Of a DNA stretch of 64,000 bases, positions 36,125 to 45,111 are shown in pieces. The first letter of the stretch is position 1. Each line of letters begins with the position of its first letter. This DNA comes from Gluconacetobacter johannae (GTDB taxonomy: Bacteria; Pseudomonadota; Alphaproteobacteria; Acetobacterales; Acetobacteraceae). Location of the stretch: contig NZ_JABEQH010000003.1 in NCBI RefSeq assembly GCF_014174305.1, positions 62,001 through 126,000 of the forward strand, written 5' to 3'. The translations under genes and the position numbers were made by a program. The notes under the pieces were generated by a model that did not search any database, was not told the origin of the DNA, and saw only the letters and a list, made by a program, of their open reading frames with translations.

Positions 36125-37285
36125 ATGCTCGAGCGTTATACGGCGCCACCTGCGAAGACGTCCTGGAGGCAGCTTCTGCGGCGTGAATTCTTCCCCACGG
36201 ACCGTCGGCGCGATATCGACGGGCTGCGGGGGCTGGCCGTTCTCATGGTCGTGCTGTTCCATGCCGGCTGGCTGCGCGGCGGCTTTGTCGGCGTGGACAT
36301 CTTCGTTGTGATATCGGGCTATTTCATGGGCCGCTCGGCGCTCATGCAGCATCCCTTCAAGCCGGTGAATTTCGTCTGCCGGCGCCTCTATCGCCTGTTG
36401 CCCGCGCTGCTGTGCATGATCGCGCTGGTGTCGGCCGGCATGCTGTGGTGGGTCCTGCCGAGCGACCGCGCCGATATCGCCCTCAACGGCGCCTATGCGC
36501 TGGTCTATCTGTCGAATATCTGGGCATCGGGGCATGTCGGCTATTTCGAGGGGCAGAGCATCGCCTATCCGTTTCTGCACACATGGTCGCTGTCCCTGGA
36601 AATGCAGTTCTACGCCATCATTTTCCTCATGGCGCTGTTCCTGCCCTTCGTGCGGCACCGCAAATGGGCGATCTCGGCCATCTGCCTGCTGTCGTTCGTC
36701 TTCAGCATGCTCAGCCATCTGCACGGCGACACGCAGGGATATTACAATATCTTCGACCGGATGTGGCAGTTTTCGCTGGGGACGATGATCTGGATCCTGC
36801 CGCCGCTTCGCCTGTCCAGGGGGGCGGCGGCACTCGTCTTCGTCGCCGCCTATGCGATGCTGATCGGGGCCGCGCTGTTCTACAGGCTGGACTTCGCCTG
36901 CCCATCCTACATGTCCCTGTTCCCATGCCTGGCCGTCGTCGCGCTGATTATGCTGCCGCAGACGGGCCTCGCGCGGATCGGGCTGGTGCCCCTGTCGCCG
37001 GTGGGGGTGATCTCCTATTCGATCTATCTGTGGCACTGGCCCGGAATCGTCGTCGCGAACTACCTGATGGCGTTCCAGGTCCATGGCTGGACGATGGCGG
37101 CCGTGCTGGGCGTCGTCATGGTCGTCAGCCTGCTCAGCTACCTGTTCGTCGAGCGGGTGGGGCTGGAGTACGAGAAGACGGCCCGCCAGGGCGCGCGGGT
37201 CCGGGGGGCCGGTGTCCTGGTGGGGGCCTGCACGGTTCTGGCGCTGGCCCTGTTTTCAATCTCGGCCGTGTCCAGTGTCCACTAG
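36125..37285 (+). CDS. bcsY: BcsY, acyltransferase family 3 membrane protein
   Basis: This is an integral membrane acyltransferase of the OafA/YrhL family, 386 residues with about ten hydrophobic segments. The N-terminal hallmark is DIDGLRGLAVLMVVLFHAGW, with the conserved histidine, followed by GGFVGVDIFVVISGY. In type II cellulose operons BcsY is thought to acylate the glucan as it is made. It follows bcsX by 89 bases and overlaps the likely start of bcsC. Confidence 0.92.
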   Translation: MLERYTAPPAKTSWRQLLRREFFPTDRRRDIDGLRGLAVLMVVLFHAGWLRGGFVGVDIFVVISGYFMGRSALMQHPFKPVNFVCRRLYRLLPALLCMIALVSAGMLWWVLPSDRADIALNGAYALVYLSNIWASGHVGYFEGQSIAYPFLHTWSLSLEMQFYAIIFLMALFLPFVRHRKWAISAICLLSFVFSMLSHLHGDTQGYYNIFDRMWQFSLGTMIWILPPLRLSRGAAALVFVAAYAMLIGAALFYRLDFACPSYMSLFPCLAVVALIMLPQTGLARIGLVPLSPVGVISYSIYLWHWPGIVVANYLMAFQVHGWTMAAVLGVVMVVSLLSYLFVERVGLEYEKTARQGARVRGAGVLVGACTVLALALFSISAVSSVH

Positions 37286-40200
37286 GCATTATCCCGGCGG
37301 CCTGCGGGCGCATGCGTGCGGGGCGACGATGCTGGGCGGGCTGCTCAGCGGGGGACTGATGCTGGGCGGACTGGTGGTGGGTACGCCGGCCTTTGCCCAG
37401 GTCGTGCCGCCGCCTGGCATCCAGCCTGTCGCCCTGTCGTCCGACGAGGCGCGGCGCGCACATGCGGCGTCCATCCTCGACCTGGTGCTGGAGGAAGGAC
37501 ATTACTGGATCGACGCGCGCCAGCCCGACAAGGCGCTGGGCAGCATCCAGCGGGCGCTCGCCATCCAGCCCGGCAATGAGGACGCGCTGACGATGCTGGG
37601 GATCGTCCAGGTCAATAGCGGGGACCTGGCCGGCGCCCGCGCCACGTTGGACCGCCTGGTCAAGGCGGGCGGCAGCGCGGAGCTGGTGGCGCGCCTGCGC
37701 GCGGCGCTGCGGTTCGGCCCGGTCGACCCCAGGGGGCTGGAGGAAGCACGCCGCCTTGCCGGGACGGGCAACATGCTGGCGGCGATGCTCCATTACCGTG
37801 ACCTGTTTCACAACGGCGACCCTCCGCCGGGGCTGGCGCTGGAATATTACCGTGTCCTGGGCGGCACCATCCTGGGATATAACGAGGCCCGCACCAAGCT
37901 GACGGCGCTGGTCGCCGGCAGCCCGCATGATCTGGACGCGCGCCTGACGCTGGCGCAGATCCTGACCTATCGCGACGTCACGCGCGCGGCCGGACTGGCG
38001 CAACTGCGCCAACTGGCGCTGGGCAACGCCCCGCCGGTCATTCGTGCGCTGGCGGTACGGGCGTGGCGGGATACGTTGTCATGGCTGCCGATCGTCGGCG
38101 CCAGCATCCCGATTTACATGGACTGGCTGGCGCTGCACCCCGATGACGCCATGGTGCTCGGCCGGCTGGAGAAGGCGCGGGCAACCCAGGCGATCATCGA
38201 CGAGGGGAACGACCGGACCGAAGGCTATGTCCTGTTGACCCATGGGCGGCTGGACGCGGCCAGCGCGGCGTTCCAGCGCGCCCAGGCCGTCAACCCGCAG
38301 GATGCCGACGTGCTGGGCGGGCTGGGCCTGGTGGCCCAGCGGCGCCGGCAGCCGGGGGTGGCGCGTGGATATTTCCGCCGGGCGATCGCGGCGGATGCGG
38401 CGCGCGCGCCGCACTGGCGCGCCGCGATCAGGAACCTGGACGCGGTCGGCCAGAACGATCCTGAAATCGTCCGGATCACCCATCTGATGGCCGAGGGCCA
38501 GTATGACGCGGCGCGTGCCGCCCTGGCCCGTCTTGCGACACGGCCCGAAATGGCGCTGGCCGTTCTGATGATGGAAGGCGGCCTGGACCGGCGGCAGGGG
38601 CGCACCGCCGAGGCCGAGCGGATCTATCGCGAGGTGCTGCGTCGCCGCCCGCGTGACCCGGACGCCATGTTCAACCTGGCCGATCTGCTGTTCCAGCGGG
38701 GTCAGGGTGACGAGGCCCGGGTCCTGATGGCCCGCCTCGGGACGGAACGGCCGGCGCTGCTGCCGCGGCTGGAGGCGGCCGACGACATGGATCGCGCCGC
38801 CCATGCCGGCACCGACGCCGAGCGGATCGGCTTCCTGCGCCAGGCGCTGGACCGGGTGCCGGGCGATCCGTGGCTGAGCCTGAGCCTGGCGCAGGCCCTG
38901 TACCGCGACGGCCGGACGCGGGAGGCCCGCGACCTGATGGCCGGCCTGACGCAGGACGTCCATGCGCCGGCGGCCAATCTTCAGGCGGGGATCATCTTTG
39001 CCATGTCCGGTCACGATATCGACCGGGCGGAACAGTTGATCGCCCGCCTGCCGCCCGCGGCGGACACGGCCGACATGACGCGCATCATGCGGCAGATCGC
39101 CCTGTACCGGCAGATCAGGACCCTGCCGCCGCACGACATGCGGTCGATCCTTGTCCTGGCGGACCAGCCCGACCCTACGGGCGATCGCGCGGCGATCCTG
39201 GTGAACGCGCTGCTGGACGGGCATGATACGGGCAGCGCGCGCTGGGTCGTGGCGCATGAGGCCGCGATTACCCCATCCCCCCGGCCGACCCAGCGGCTGG
39301 CCTATGCCGGCCTGTCCCTGCGGCTGCAATCGGTCGGCGACACGCAGCGGTTTCTGGACGAGTACGACCGCCTGGTACGCGCGCAGGCAGCCCCGCCCAC
39401 GGCGGACGAGGCCCAGGCGCGCGAGGATGTCGCGGTCGGCCTGGCGGTGCTGAAGACCGACCGTCTGATCGGACAGAAACAGCCGGACCAGGCTTACGGC
39501 GTCATCGCGCCCGTGGTCGCGGCGCACCCCGATGCCGCGCGGGCGTGGCTGGCGCTGGGACGGGTCTATCAGGCGCAGGGCAAATCCGACCTGGCGCTGC
39601 ACACCGATCAGGACGCCCTGCACCGGCGGCCGGAGAGTGTGGAGGCGATGGCCGCCGTCGCGCTGGATGCGCTGGCCCTGAACGATCGTCCCCTGGCGCG
39701 GGAGATGGCACGGCAACTGACGGCGCGTGACCCCGACAATGTCGTCACATGGCAGGTGCGCGCCGAGAACGACCGGGCCGAAGGGCGCGACAGGCAGCAG
39801 CTTGCGGACCTCGAACGGGCGCGCGACCTGCAATGCCGCACCGGGGCCGACGCCGATTGCGGCGCGGAGGCGGTCCGGCAGCCGGATTATCGCTGGCCCG
39901 ATATCGACGCCGGGTACGACCCCCAGCGTGGCGCGCCCCTGCCGGCCAGTTACCACTACCTGCCGCAGGACGAGCAGACGGCGGCGGTGAACCGGCGGAT
40001 CGTCTATGTGCGCGACTCCCTCTCGCCGCAGATCGACGCCAATGCCTATGTCAGAAGCCGCCTGGGCAGCGGCGGGCTGGGGCAGCTGACCGAGCTGGCC
40101 TTCCCGATGACGGGAACGCTCCCTTTTTCGTCTTGGCTGCAGCGCATGAGTTTCTCGGTGACGCCGGTCGCGCTGTTCACCGGCGATCCGTTGCGGAACA

Positions 40201-41099
40201 CCGATACGGCGCGTCAGTTCGGCACCGTTCTGGTCAACGGCGCGCCGGCGTCGGCCCATCATCATGAATATGTCAGCGGGGCCGGGCTGGACCTACGCTA
40301 TGTCGATAACTGGTTCTCGGCCGATGTGGGATCGACCCCGCTGGGTTTCCCGATCGCCAATGTCCTGGGCGGAGTCGAATTCGCCCCGCACCTGACACCC
40401 AACCTGACCCTGCGGATCACCGGCGGCCGCCGCATGGTGACGGACAGCGAACTGTCCTATGCCGGGATGCGGGACCCGGGGACGGGGCGGATCTGGGGCG
40501 GGGTGACGCGGCTGAGCGGTCATGGCGCCCTGGAATGGGCGACGCCGGTATGGAACCTGTATGCCGGCGGCGGCTTCGCGTATCTCAGCGGCACCCATGT
40601 CGTCGACAATACCGAAGTCGAGGCCGGCCTGGGCGGCAGCGCGACGGTCTGGCAGATGGATCAGCGCCAGCGTCTGCGGGTGGGCGTCAACCTGACATAC
40701 TTCGGCTACAAGCGGAACAGCTACGTCTTCACCTGGGGGCAGGGCGGATATTTCTCGCCGCAATCCTATTACGCGATCATGCCCACGGTCGAATATTCCG
40801 GCCATATCGACAGGTGGACGTGGTTCCTGCGCGGCGAGGGCGGGTATCAGAACTACCACGATGCATCCGCGCCGTACTATCCGCTGAATGACGGGTTGCA
40901 ACAGACATCAATGACGACGCCGCCGAACATGTTCGGCAAGCAGGGCGCAAGCGGCGTGGCCGGCACCGGTCGGGCGCGGGTGGCCTACCAGGTCAATCCC
41001 CAACTGAGATTGGGCCTGGAGGGCGGATATACCCGCGCCGGAAGCTGGTCGGAGGCCAGCGGCATGCTGCTGCTGCATTATGTATTCGACGGCCAGTGA
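37275..41099 (+). CDS. bcsCII: BcsC, cellulose export outer-membrane protein
   Basis: This protein carries tetratricopeptide repeats in the periplasm and a C-terminal beta-barrel that exports cellulose. The start is uncertain. GTG at 37275 gives a normal signal peptide (basic n-region, then GGLLSGGLMLGGLVVGTPAFA) and overlaps bcsY by eleven bases; ATG at 37329 would lack the basic n-region. TPR units run to about residue 870 (ALGSIQRALAIQPGNEDAL is typical), then the barrel to the end (LLHYVFDGQ). It is about 1,274 residues, normal for BcsC. Confidence 0.93.
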   Translation: MSTRHYPGGLRAHACGATMLGGLLSGGLMLGGLVVGTPAFAQVVPPPGIQPVALSSDEARRAHAASILDLVLEEGHYWIDARQPDKALGSIQRALAIQPGNEDALTMLGIVQVNSGDLAGARATLDRLVKAGGSAELVARLRAALRFGPVDPRGLEEARRLAGTGNMLAAMLHYRDLFHNGDPPPGLALEYYRVLGGTILGYNEARTKLTALVAGSPHDLDARLTLAQILTYRDVTRAAGLAQLRQLALGNAPPVIRALAVRAWRDTLSWLPIVGASIPIYMDWLALHPDDAMVLGRLEKARATQAIIDEGNDRTEGYVLLTHGRLDAASAAFQRAQAVNPQDADVLGGLGLVAQRRRQPGVARGYFRRAIAADAARAPHWRAAIRNLDAVGQNDPEIVRITHLMAEGQYDAARAALARLATRPEMALAVLMMEGGLDRRQGRTAEAERIYREVLRRRPRDPDAMFNLADLLFQRGQGDEARVLMARLGTERPALLPRLEAADDMDRAAHAGTDAERIGFLRQALDRVPGDPWLSLSLAQALYRDGRTREARDLMAGLTQDVHAPAANLQAGIIFAMSGHDIDRAEQLIARLPPAADTADMTRIMRQIALYRQIRTLPPHDMRSILVLADQPDPTGDRAAILVNALLDGHDTGSARWVVAHEAAITPSPRPTQRLAYAGLSLRLQSVGDTQRFLDEYDRLVRAQAAPPTADEAQAREDVAVGLAVLKTDRLIGQKQPDQAYGVIAPVVAAHPDAARAWLALGRVYQAQGKSDLALHTDQDALHRRPESVEAMAAVALDALALNDRPLAREMARQLTARDPDNVVTWQVRAENDRAEGRDRQQLADLERARDLQCRTGADADCGAEAVRQPDYRWPDIDAGYDPQRGAPLPASYHYLPQDEQTAAVNRRIVYVRDSLSPQIDANAYVRSRLGSGGLGQLTELAFPMTGTLPFSSWLQRMSFSVTPVALFTGDPLRNTDTARQFGTVLVNGAPASAHHHEYVSGAGLDLRYVDNWFSADVGSTPLGFPIANVLGGVEFAPHLTPNLTLRITGGRRMVTDSELSYAGMRDPGTGRIWGGVTRLSGHGALEWATPVWNLYAGGGFAYLSGTHVVDNTEVEAGLGGSATVWQMDQRQRLRVGVNLTYFGYKRNSYVFTWGQGGYFSPQSYYAIMPTVEYSGHIDRWTWFLRGEGGYQNYHDASAPYYPLNDGLQQTSMTTPPNMFGKQGASGVAGTGRARVAYQVNPQLRLGLEGGYTRAGSWSEASGMLLLHYVFDGQ

Positions 41100-41113
41100 A
41101 GGAAGGCGTCCGC

Positions 41114-42871
41114 ATGTCCATCCTGAAATCCCGCGCGGGGAACAAGGTCGGTCGGCAACAGGCACGGGCCGCGACCGTCGCTTGGCATGCCGCCCTGCTT
41201 GGCCTGTCCGTCGCCGGCGGCGGGGCGGCGTACGCGGCGGCGCCGGCCTGCCCGCCGGACGGCGGGCCGCGATCGGCCATCTGCATTCCCGCCGGCGACG
41301 CGGCGGCGGCTGGTCTCGATCGTGCCCCGACGGTGCGCGATGACGCCGGCGCCGGCTATGCCGAGGGCGATCTGTGGCAGGCATGGGGGCAGGTCTGGCG
41401 CGCCGCGTCGGTCCAGGTAGGGGCCGCCCGGTGGGTGGCGCTGAAGACCGGGCGCCCGGGGGACGCCTTCGGCGCGCATACGGTGTTCGCCGGCGGGCCG
41501 ATGCAGATGGTTACGGGATATTCCGGACCGGCGCTTGATCTTGCCATCCTGGTGTCCGGCCAGCGTCGCGGGCGCACCATCGCCATTCGTCCGGACGGCA
41601 CGTTCGACAGCGGGGCGCTCGACGCGGCCCTGGCGGAGAAGGACCCCGGCACGGACGCGATCGTCATGCGGATCTACGACCAGTCCGGGCACGGCAACCA
41701 TCTGACGGCCGTTTCCGGGCGGGAGGTCGTGCATATCGGCATCATCCGGATCGCCGGGCGCGATGCGATCTCGTGGGGCGAGGGAAACGGTCCGGGCGGC
41801 TTCGTGATTCCCGACAGTCTGAAGGTCCCGGCGAATGGTTTCTTCTTCGGCACCACGGGGGTCTATGCCTCGTCCAACACCGCGTCGGGGGCCTTTCCGG
41901 TTCCCGTGCTGCTGGGGGGGCGGAATGGCGGGCCGGAGTTCAAGATCTTCACGGGCAGCTATACGCTCGACGGGTTCGTGCATCTGGCCGATCGGAACAG
42001 CCCGGACCAGAAGACCGGCCTGGTCGTGACCAACAGCCCGGCGGCCTTCGGCGTGGCCGCGGGGCCCGGCGGGTATGACCTGATGTCGGGAAACGCCGTC
42101 AGCGCCTGGCGGGCCGCCGTACCGTCCGGCACGCTGGCGGGCGGCTATGTCGGCTATAATGCCGATGGCGGAAGCTGGTATTCCCAGGGGCGCAATACCG
42201 GCCAGTGGACGGGCATCGTCATCGCGGATGGCGGCCTGTCCGATACCGCCCTGCGCGATTTTCACGCTTCGGCGGCGGCGTCGGGCAATTTCATGCCCCA
42301 GCTCAAATCCGTCCTGGTCGCCATCGGCGACAGCCGCACCGAAGGGTACCGAGTTCAAGACGGCATCAACTGGCCCCTGCTGATGCAGCGGAAAGGCCGT
42401 TACCAGAGCTATAATTTTGCCGTGTCGGGCGCCACTACCCGACAGATGCGCGCGGCCCTGCCGGCCGCCGCCGCCGTGGCGCGGGGGGCCGCGACGCGCG
42501 TGGCGGTCATCTTCGGCGGCTTCAACGATCATCTCGAAACGAATCATATTCCGCTGGCCGAGACCATCGCGAATCTCGGAATGATCGCGAAAAACCTGAA
42601 GACTTACGGTTTCACCGTCGCGATCGTGGACGAGGCGAACACGTACGGCGCGCTGAGGCAGTCCATCAGGGACGCCGTGCGGAACGGCGCGATTCCCGCG
42701 GACATGGAACTGGACCCGTTTGCGCCGGACCAGCCGTTGTACAGCGTGGAAAACCACACGTACTGGCAGGGCGACGATACCCATCCCACGGCGCAGGGGC
42801 AGGCGCTGCTGGCGGATGCGATATGGGCGAAGGTCGGGCCGCTTCTGATGCGCGCGCCCAACGGGAAATGA
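41114..42871 (+). CDS. Secreted arabinofuranosidase-B-like / SGNH hydrolase two-domain protein
   Basis: This exported protein of 585 residues has AAGGAAGG eight bases before the ATG at 41114; a GTG at 41096 overlapping the bcsC stop is less likely. After a signal peptide (AALLGLSVAGGGAAYA) the N-terminal two thirds resembles the catalytic beta-sandwich of GH54 arabinofuranosidase B, seen as MRIYDQSGHGNHLT. The C-terminal third is an SGNH hydrolase with VAIGDSRTEG, FGGFNDH and the Asp-His pair in DDTHPTAQG. It lies 14 bases after bcsC and may edit acyl groups on the exported polymer. Whether the GH54-like part cleaves or only binds sugar cannot be told. Confidence 0.8.
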   Translation: MSILKSRAGNKVGRQQARAATVAWHAALLGLSVAGGGAAYAAAPACPPDGGPRSAICIPAGDAAAAGLDRAPTVRDDAGAGYAEGDLWQAWGQVWRAASVQVGAARWVALKTGRPGDAFGAHTVFAGGPMQMVTGYSGPALDLAILVSGQRRGRTIAIRPDGTFDSGALDAALAEKDPGTDAIVMRIYDQSGHGNHLTAVSGREVVHIGIIRIAGRDAISWGEGNGPGGFVIPDSLKVPANGFFFGTTGVYASSNTASGAFPVPVLLGGRNGGPEFKIFTGSYTLDGFVHLADRNSPDQKTGLVVTNSPAAFGVAAGPGGYDLMSGNAVSAWRAAVPSGTLAGGYVGYNADGGSWYSQGRNTGQWTGIVIADGGLSDTALRDFHASAAASGNFMPQLKSVLVAIGDSRTEGYRVQDGINWPLLMQRKGRYQSYNFAVSGATTRQMRAALPAAAAVARGAATRVAVIFGGFNDHLETNHIPLAETIANLGMIAKNLKTYGFTVAIVDEANTYGALRQSIRDAVRNGAIPADMELDPFAPDQPLYSVENHTYWQGDDTHPTAQGQALLADAIWAKVGPLLMRAPNGK

Positions 42872-43040
42872 GGCCGTGCCATGCGGGGCCATGACGGAAT
42901 GTCTTCCGCGCGCGGTCCCAGGCACTATTGCGAAAATAAACTGAAATATCCGTCTGTTTTACATGAAATATATAACGGCGCGGCGCTGCGCCGCTGGCGC
43001 GACATTGCCCGGCGGGCGCCAACGGGCGGGATATAAAACG

Positions 43041-44783
43041 ATGTCTGATACCTCCAACGAACTATCCGGCCCGACGTCGCATGATGCCGCCCTTCTGGCG
43101 GACGTCGTCGATGATATTCTTATCGTGGCGATGACGGATGTCGATGGGGTGATTACCTATGTGAATGACCGATTTTGCGCTATCAGCAAATACGGCAGGC
43201 ACGAACTTCTGGGCGCCACGCATGCCATCGTCAATTCGGGCTATCACGATCCCGAATTTTTCCGCGACATGTACAAGACTCTCCAATCGGGGCGGACATG
43301 GCGCGGCAATATCCGGAACCGGGCGAAGGACGGGTCGTGTTATTGGGTTGCGACGACGATCGTCCCCAGGACAGGCGCTGACGGTCGGATCGACGGCTAT
43401 ATCGCGATGCGATTCGATATCACGGAACTGATGCTGACACGCATGCGGCTGGGAAGCCTCGCGGTGACCGATTCCCTGACCGGCCTTGTGAATCGGGCCG
43501 GGTTTCACGACAGGATGACCGGCGCCCTGCGCCGTGCGGCGAGGGGCGACAGTGCCGGGGCGTGCCTTGTCATGTTCGACCTGGACGGATTCAAGCATGT
43601 CAACGACAGCCATGGTCACGACGCCGGCGACAGGGTGCTGCGGACGATCGCGACGCGCCTGACCGGCCTTGTCGACCCGTCCGACACGATATGCCGCCTC
43701 GGCGGCGACGAATTCGCGCTGATTCTCGACAAGACGGTGCAATCGACCGTGCGGGACCAGGTAATGGAGCAGATCCTCGCGGTGATCGAACAGCCGGTCG
43801 ATCTGGGGATGGGCGTCGTCATGTTGTCGGGCAGCCTGGGTGTGCTGCCGCTGGCCGGATATGACTCGGTCGAGGAAGCCCAGAAACATGCCGATCTGGC
43901 CTTGTATGCCGCCAAGCGCGCGGGCGGCAGGCAGGTCCGGCTGTTCGGGCCGGACCTGCGCCGGGCGATCGTCACGCGGTCGCAAACGCTGTCCGACGCC
44001 AAGCATGGCGTCGCGGCCGACGAATTCGAAACGTATTTCCAGCCGATTCTGACCTGCGGCACCGGGCAGATCAATGAGGTCGAGGCCCTGCTGCGCTGGC
44101 ACCATCCCCGGCGGGGCCTGCTGCCCGCGTCGTCCTTTGATGACGCCCTGGCGGATTCCCAGTTCATGTCGGCCATTGTCGCCCGCATGATACGATCGCT
44201 GGTGTCAGCACTGCACTGTTTCCGGGCGCATGCGATGTCGGTGCGTCTCCTGGGGATCAATCTGTCGCGTTTCGATCTTCTGGGGACCGAACTGCAGAAA
44301 GGACTGCTTGCCGAGATCGGCGCGCACGGCCTGGCCACCGGGGATTTCGTCCTGGAAATTCCGTCATGGTCGGTCTTCGGTCGCCGGGCCAATCGCGCGA
44401 CCGACCGCATTCGCGAACTGGCGGCGGCAGGGTTCCGGATTGCGATAGACGGTTTCGGCGATGGGCCGACGGATTTTCGGCTGCTGCGGACGCTTCCCGT
44501 CTCGCAGATCAAGCTGGCCCAGTGCTTCGCGCGCGGCCTGGCGGACCGGCCCGATGCGCGTGACGTGCTCAAGAGCCTGATCGACCTTGGACATGCCTGC
44601 GGGATGACAGTCTGCGTCAAGGGCATAGAGACCGCGCGGGAGGCGGACATCGCCGTCAGCCTCGGGGCGGACCGGCTTCAGGGTTTTCTGGTCTCCCATC
44701 CGCTCAGTATCGACGACGCGGTTGCCCTGGTGAACGCCTGGCCGCCGCCGGACCGGGCCGCGCCGGCAGACCGCCCGTCCTGA
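43041..44783 (+). CDS. PAS-GGDEF-EAL protein, probable diguanylate cyclase with degenerate EAL
   Basis: This c-di-GMP signalling protein has a PAS domain (about residues 20-130), GGDEF (150-310) and EAL (330-570). The cyclase motif GGDEF at 221-225 is intact. The inhibitory RxxD site has aspartate (D212) instead of arginine. In the EAL domain E348 of EAL is present, but the DDFG motif is D470-G471-F, the ITE motif reads IPS, and the AEG glutamate is K527, so phosphodiesterase activity is unlikely. ATG 43041 is preferred to 42963, whose leader looks non-coding. It follows the cellulose operon and likely activates its PilZ domain. Confidence 0.88.
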   Translation: MSDTSNELSGPTSHDAALLADVVDDILIVAMTDVDGVITYVNDRFCAISKYGRHELLGATHAIVNSGYHDPEFFRDMYKTLQSGRTWRGNIRNRAKDGSCYWVATTIVPRTGADGRIDGYIAMRFDITELMLTRMRLGSLAVTDSLTGLVNRAGFHDRMTGALRRAARGDSAGACLVMFDLDGFKHVNDSHGHDAGDRVLRTIATRLTGLVDPSDTICRLGGDEFALILDKTVQSTVRDQVMEQILAVIEQPVDLGMGVVMLSGSLGVLPLAGYDSVEEAQKHADLALYAAKRAGGRQVRLFGPDLRRAIVTRSQTLSDAKHGVAADEFETYFQPILTCGTGQINEVEALLRWHHPRRGLLPASSFDDALADSQFMSAIVARMIRSLVSALHCFRAHAMSVRLLGINLSRFDLLGTELQKGLLAEIGAHGLATGDFVLEIPSWSVFGRRANRATDRIRELAAAGFRIAIDGFGDGPTDFRLLRTLPVSQIKLAQCFARGLADRPDARDVLKSLIDLGHACGMTVCVKGIETAREADIAVSLGADRLQGFLVSHPLSIDDAVALVNAWPPPDRAAPADRPS

Positions 44784-44790
44784 AAGCCCC

Positions 44791-45000
44791 TTATCGTCCC
44801 AGGTGATGCAGGGCCACGACAAGGGCGAACAGGCCGCCCCACAGGACCAGCGACAGGACGAAGCCGATGCAGACCCCCCGGATTACGGCGTCCCTGGGAA
44901 CCCGGCGGGACGCGGGCGGCGGGCCTGCGCGAACATCTGCCTGGGCATCCTGCGCGTCCTGGGCCGGGCGTCGCGCCAGCACCGGGGTCAGTTCCGTCAC
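44791..45000 (-). CDS. Small single-pass membrane protein
   Basis: This 69-residue protein starts at GTG 45000 with GGAGG nine bases upstream. The N-terminal half is charged and proline/alanine-rich; the C-terminal half is one hydrophobic helix (VCIGFVLSLVLWGGLFALVV) ending HHLGR. It converges on the GGDEF-EAL gene with a seven-base gap. No family is recognised. Confidence 0.5.
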   Translation of the reverse strand: MTELTPVLARRPAQDAQDAQADVRAGPPPASRRVPRDAVIRGVCIGFVLSLVLWGGLFALVVALHHLGR

Positions 45001-45111
45001 CTGTCATGTCCTCCGGAGAGGGTCGCCGCGATGTGACGGGCCCGCGCGGCAACCAATGGAATGGCCGGTAAATCTATCAGTCCCGTGTCGGGGTGCACTA
45101 TAATTTATCTT

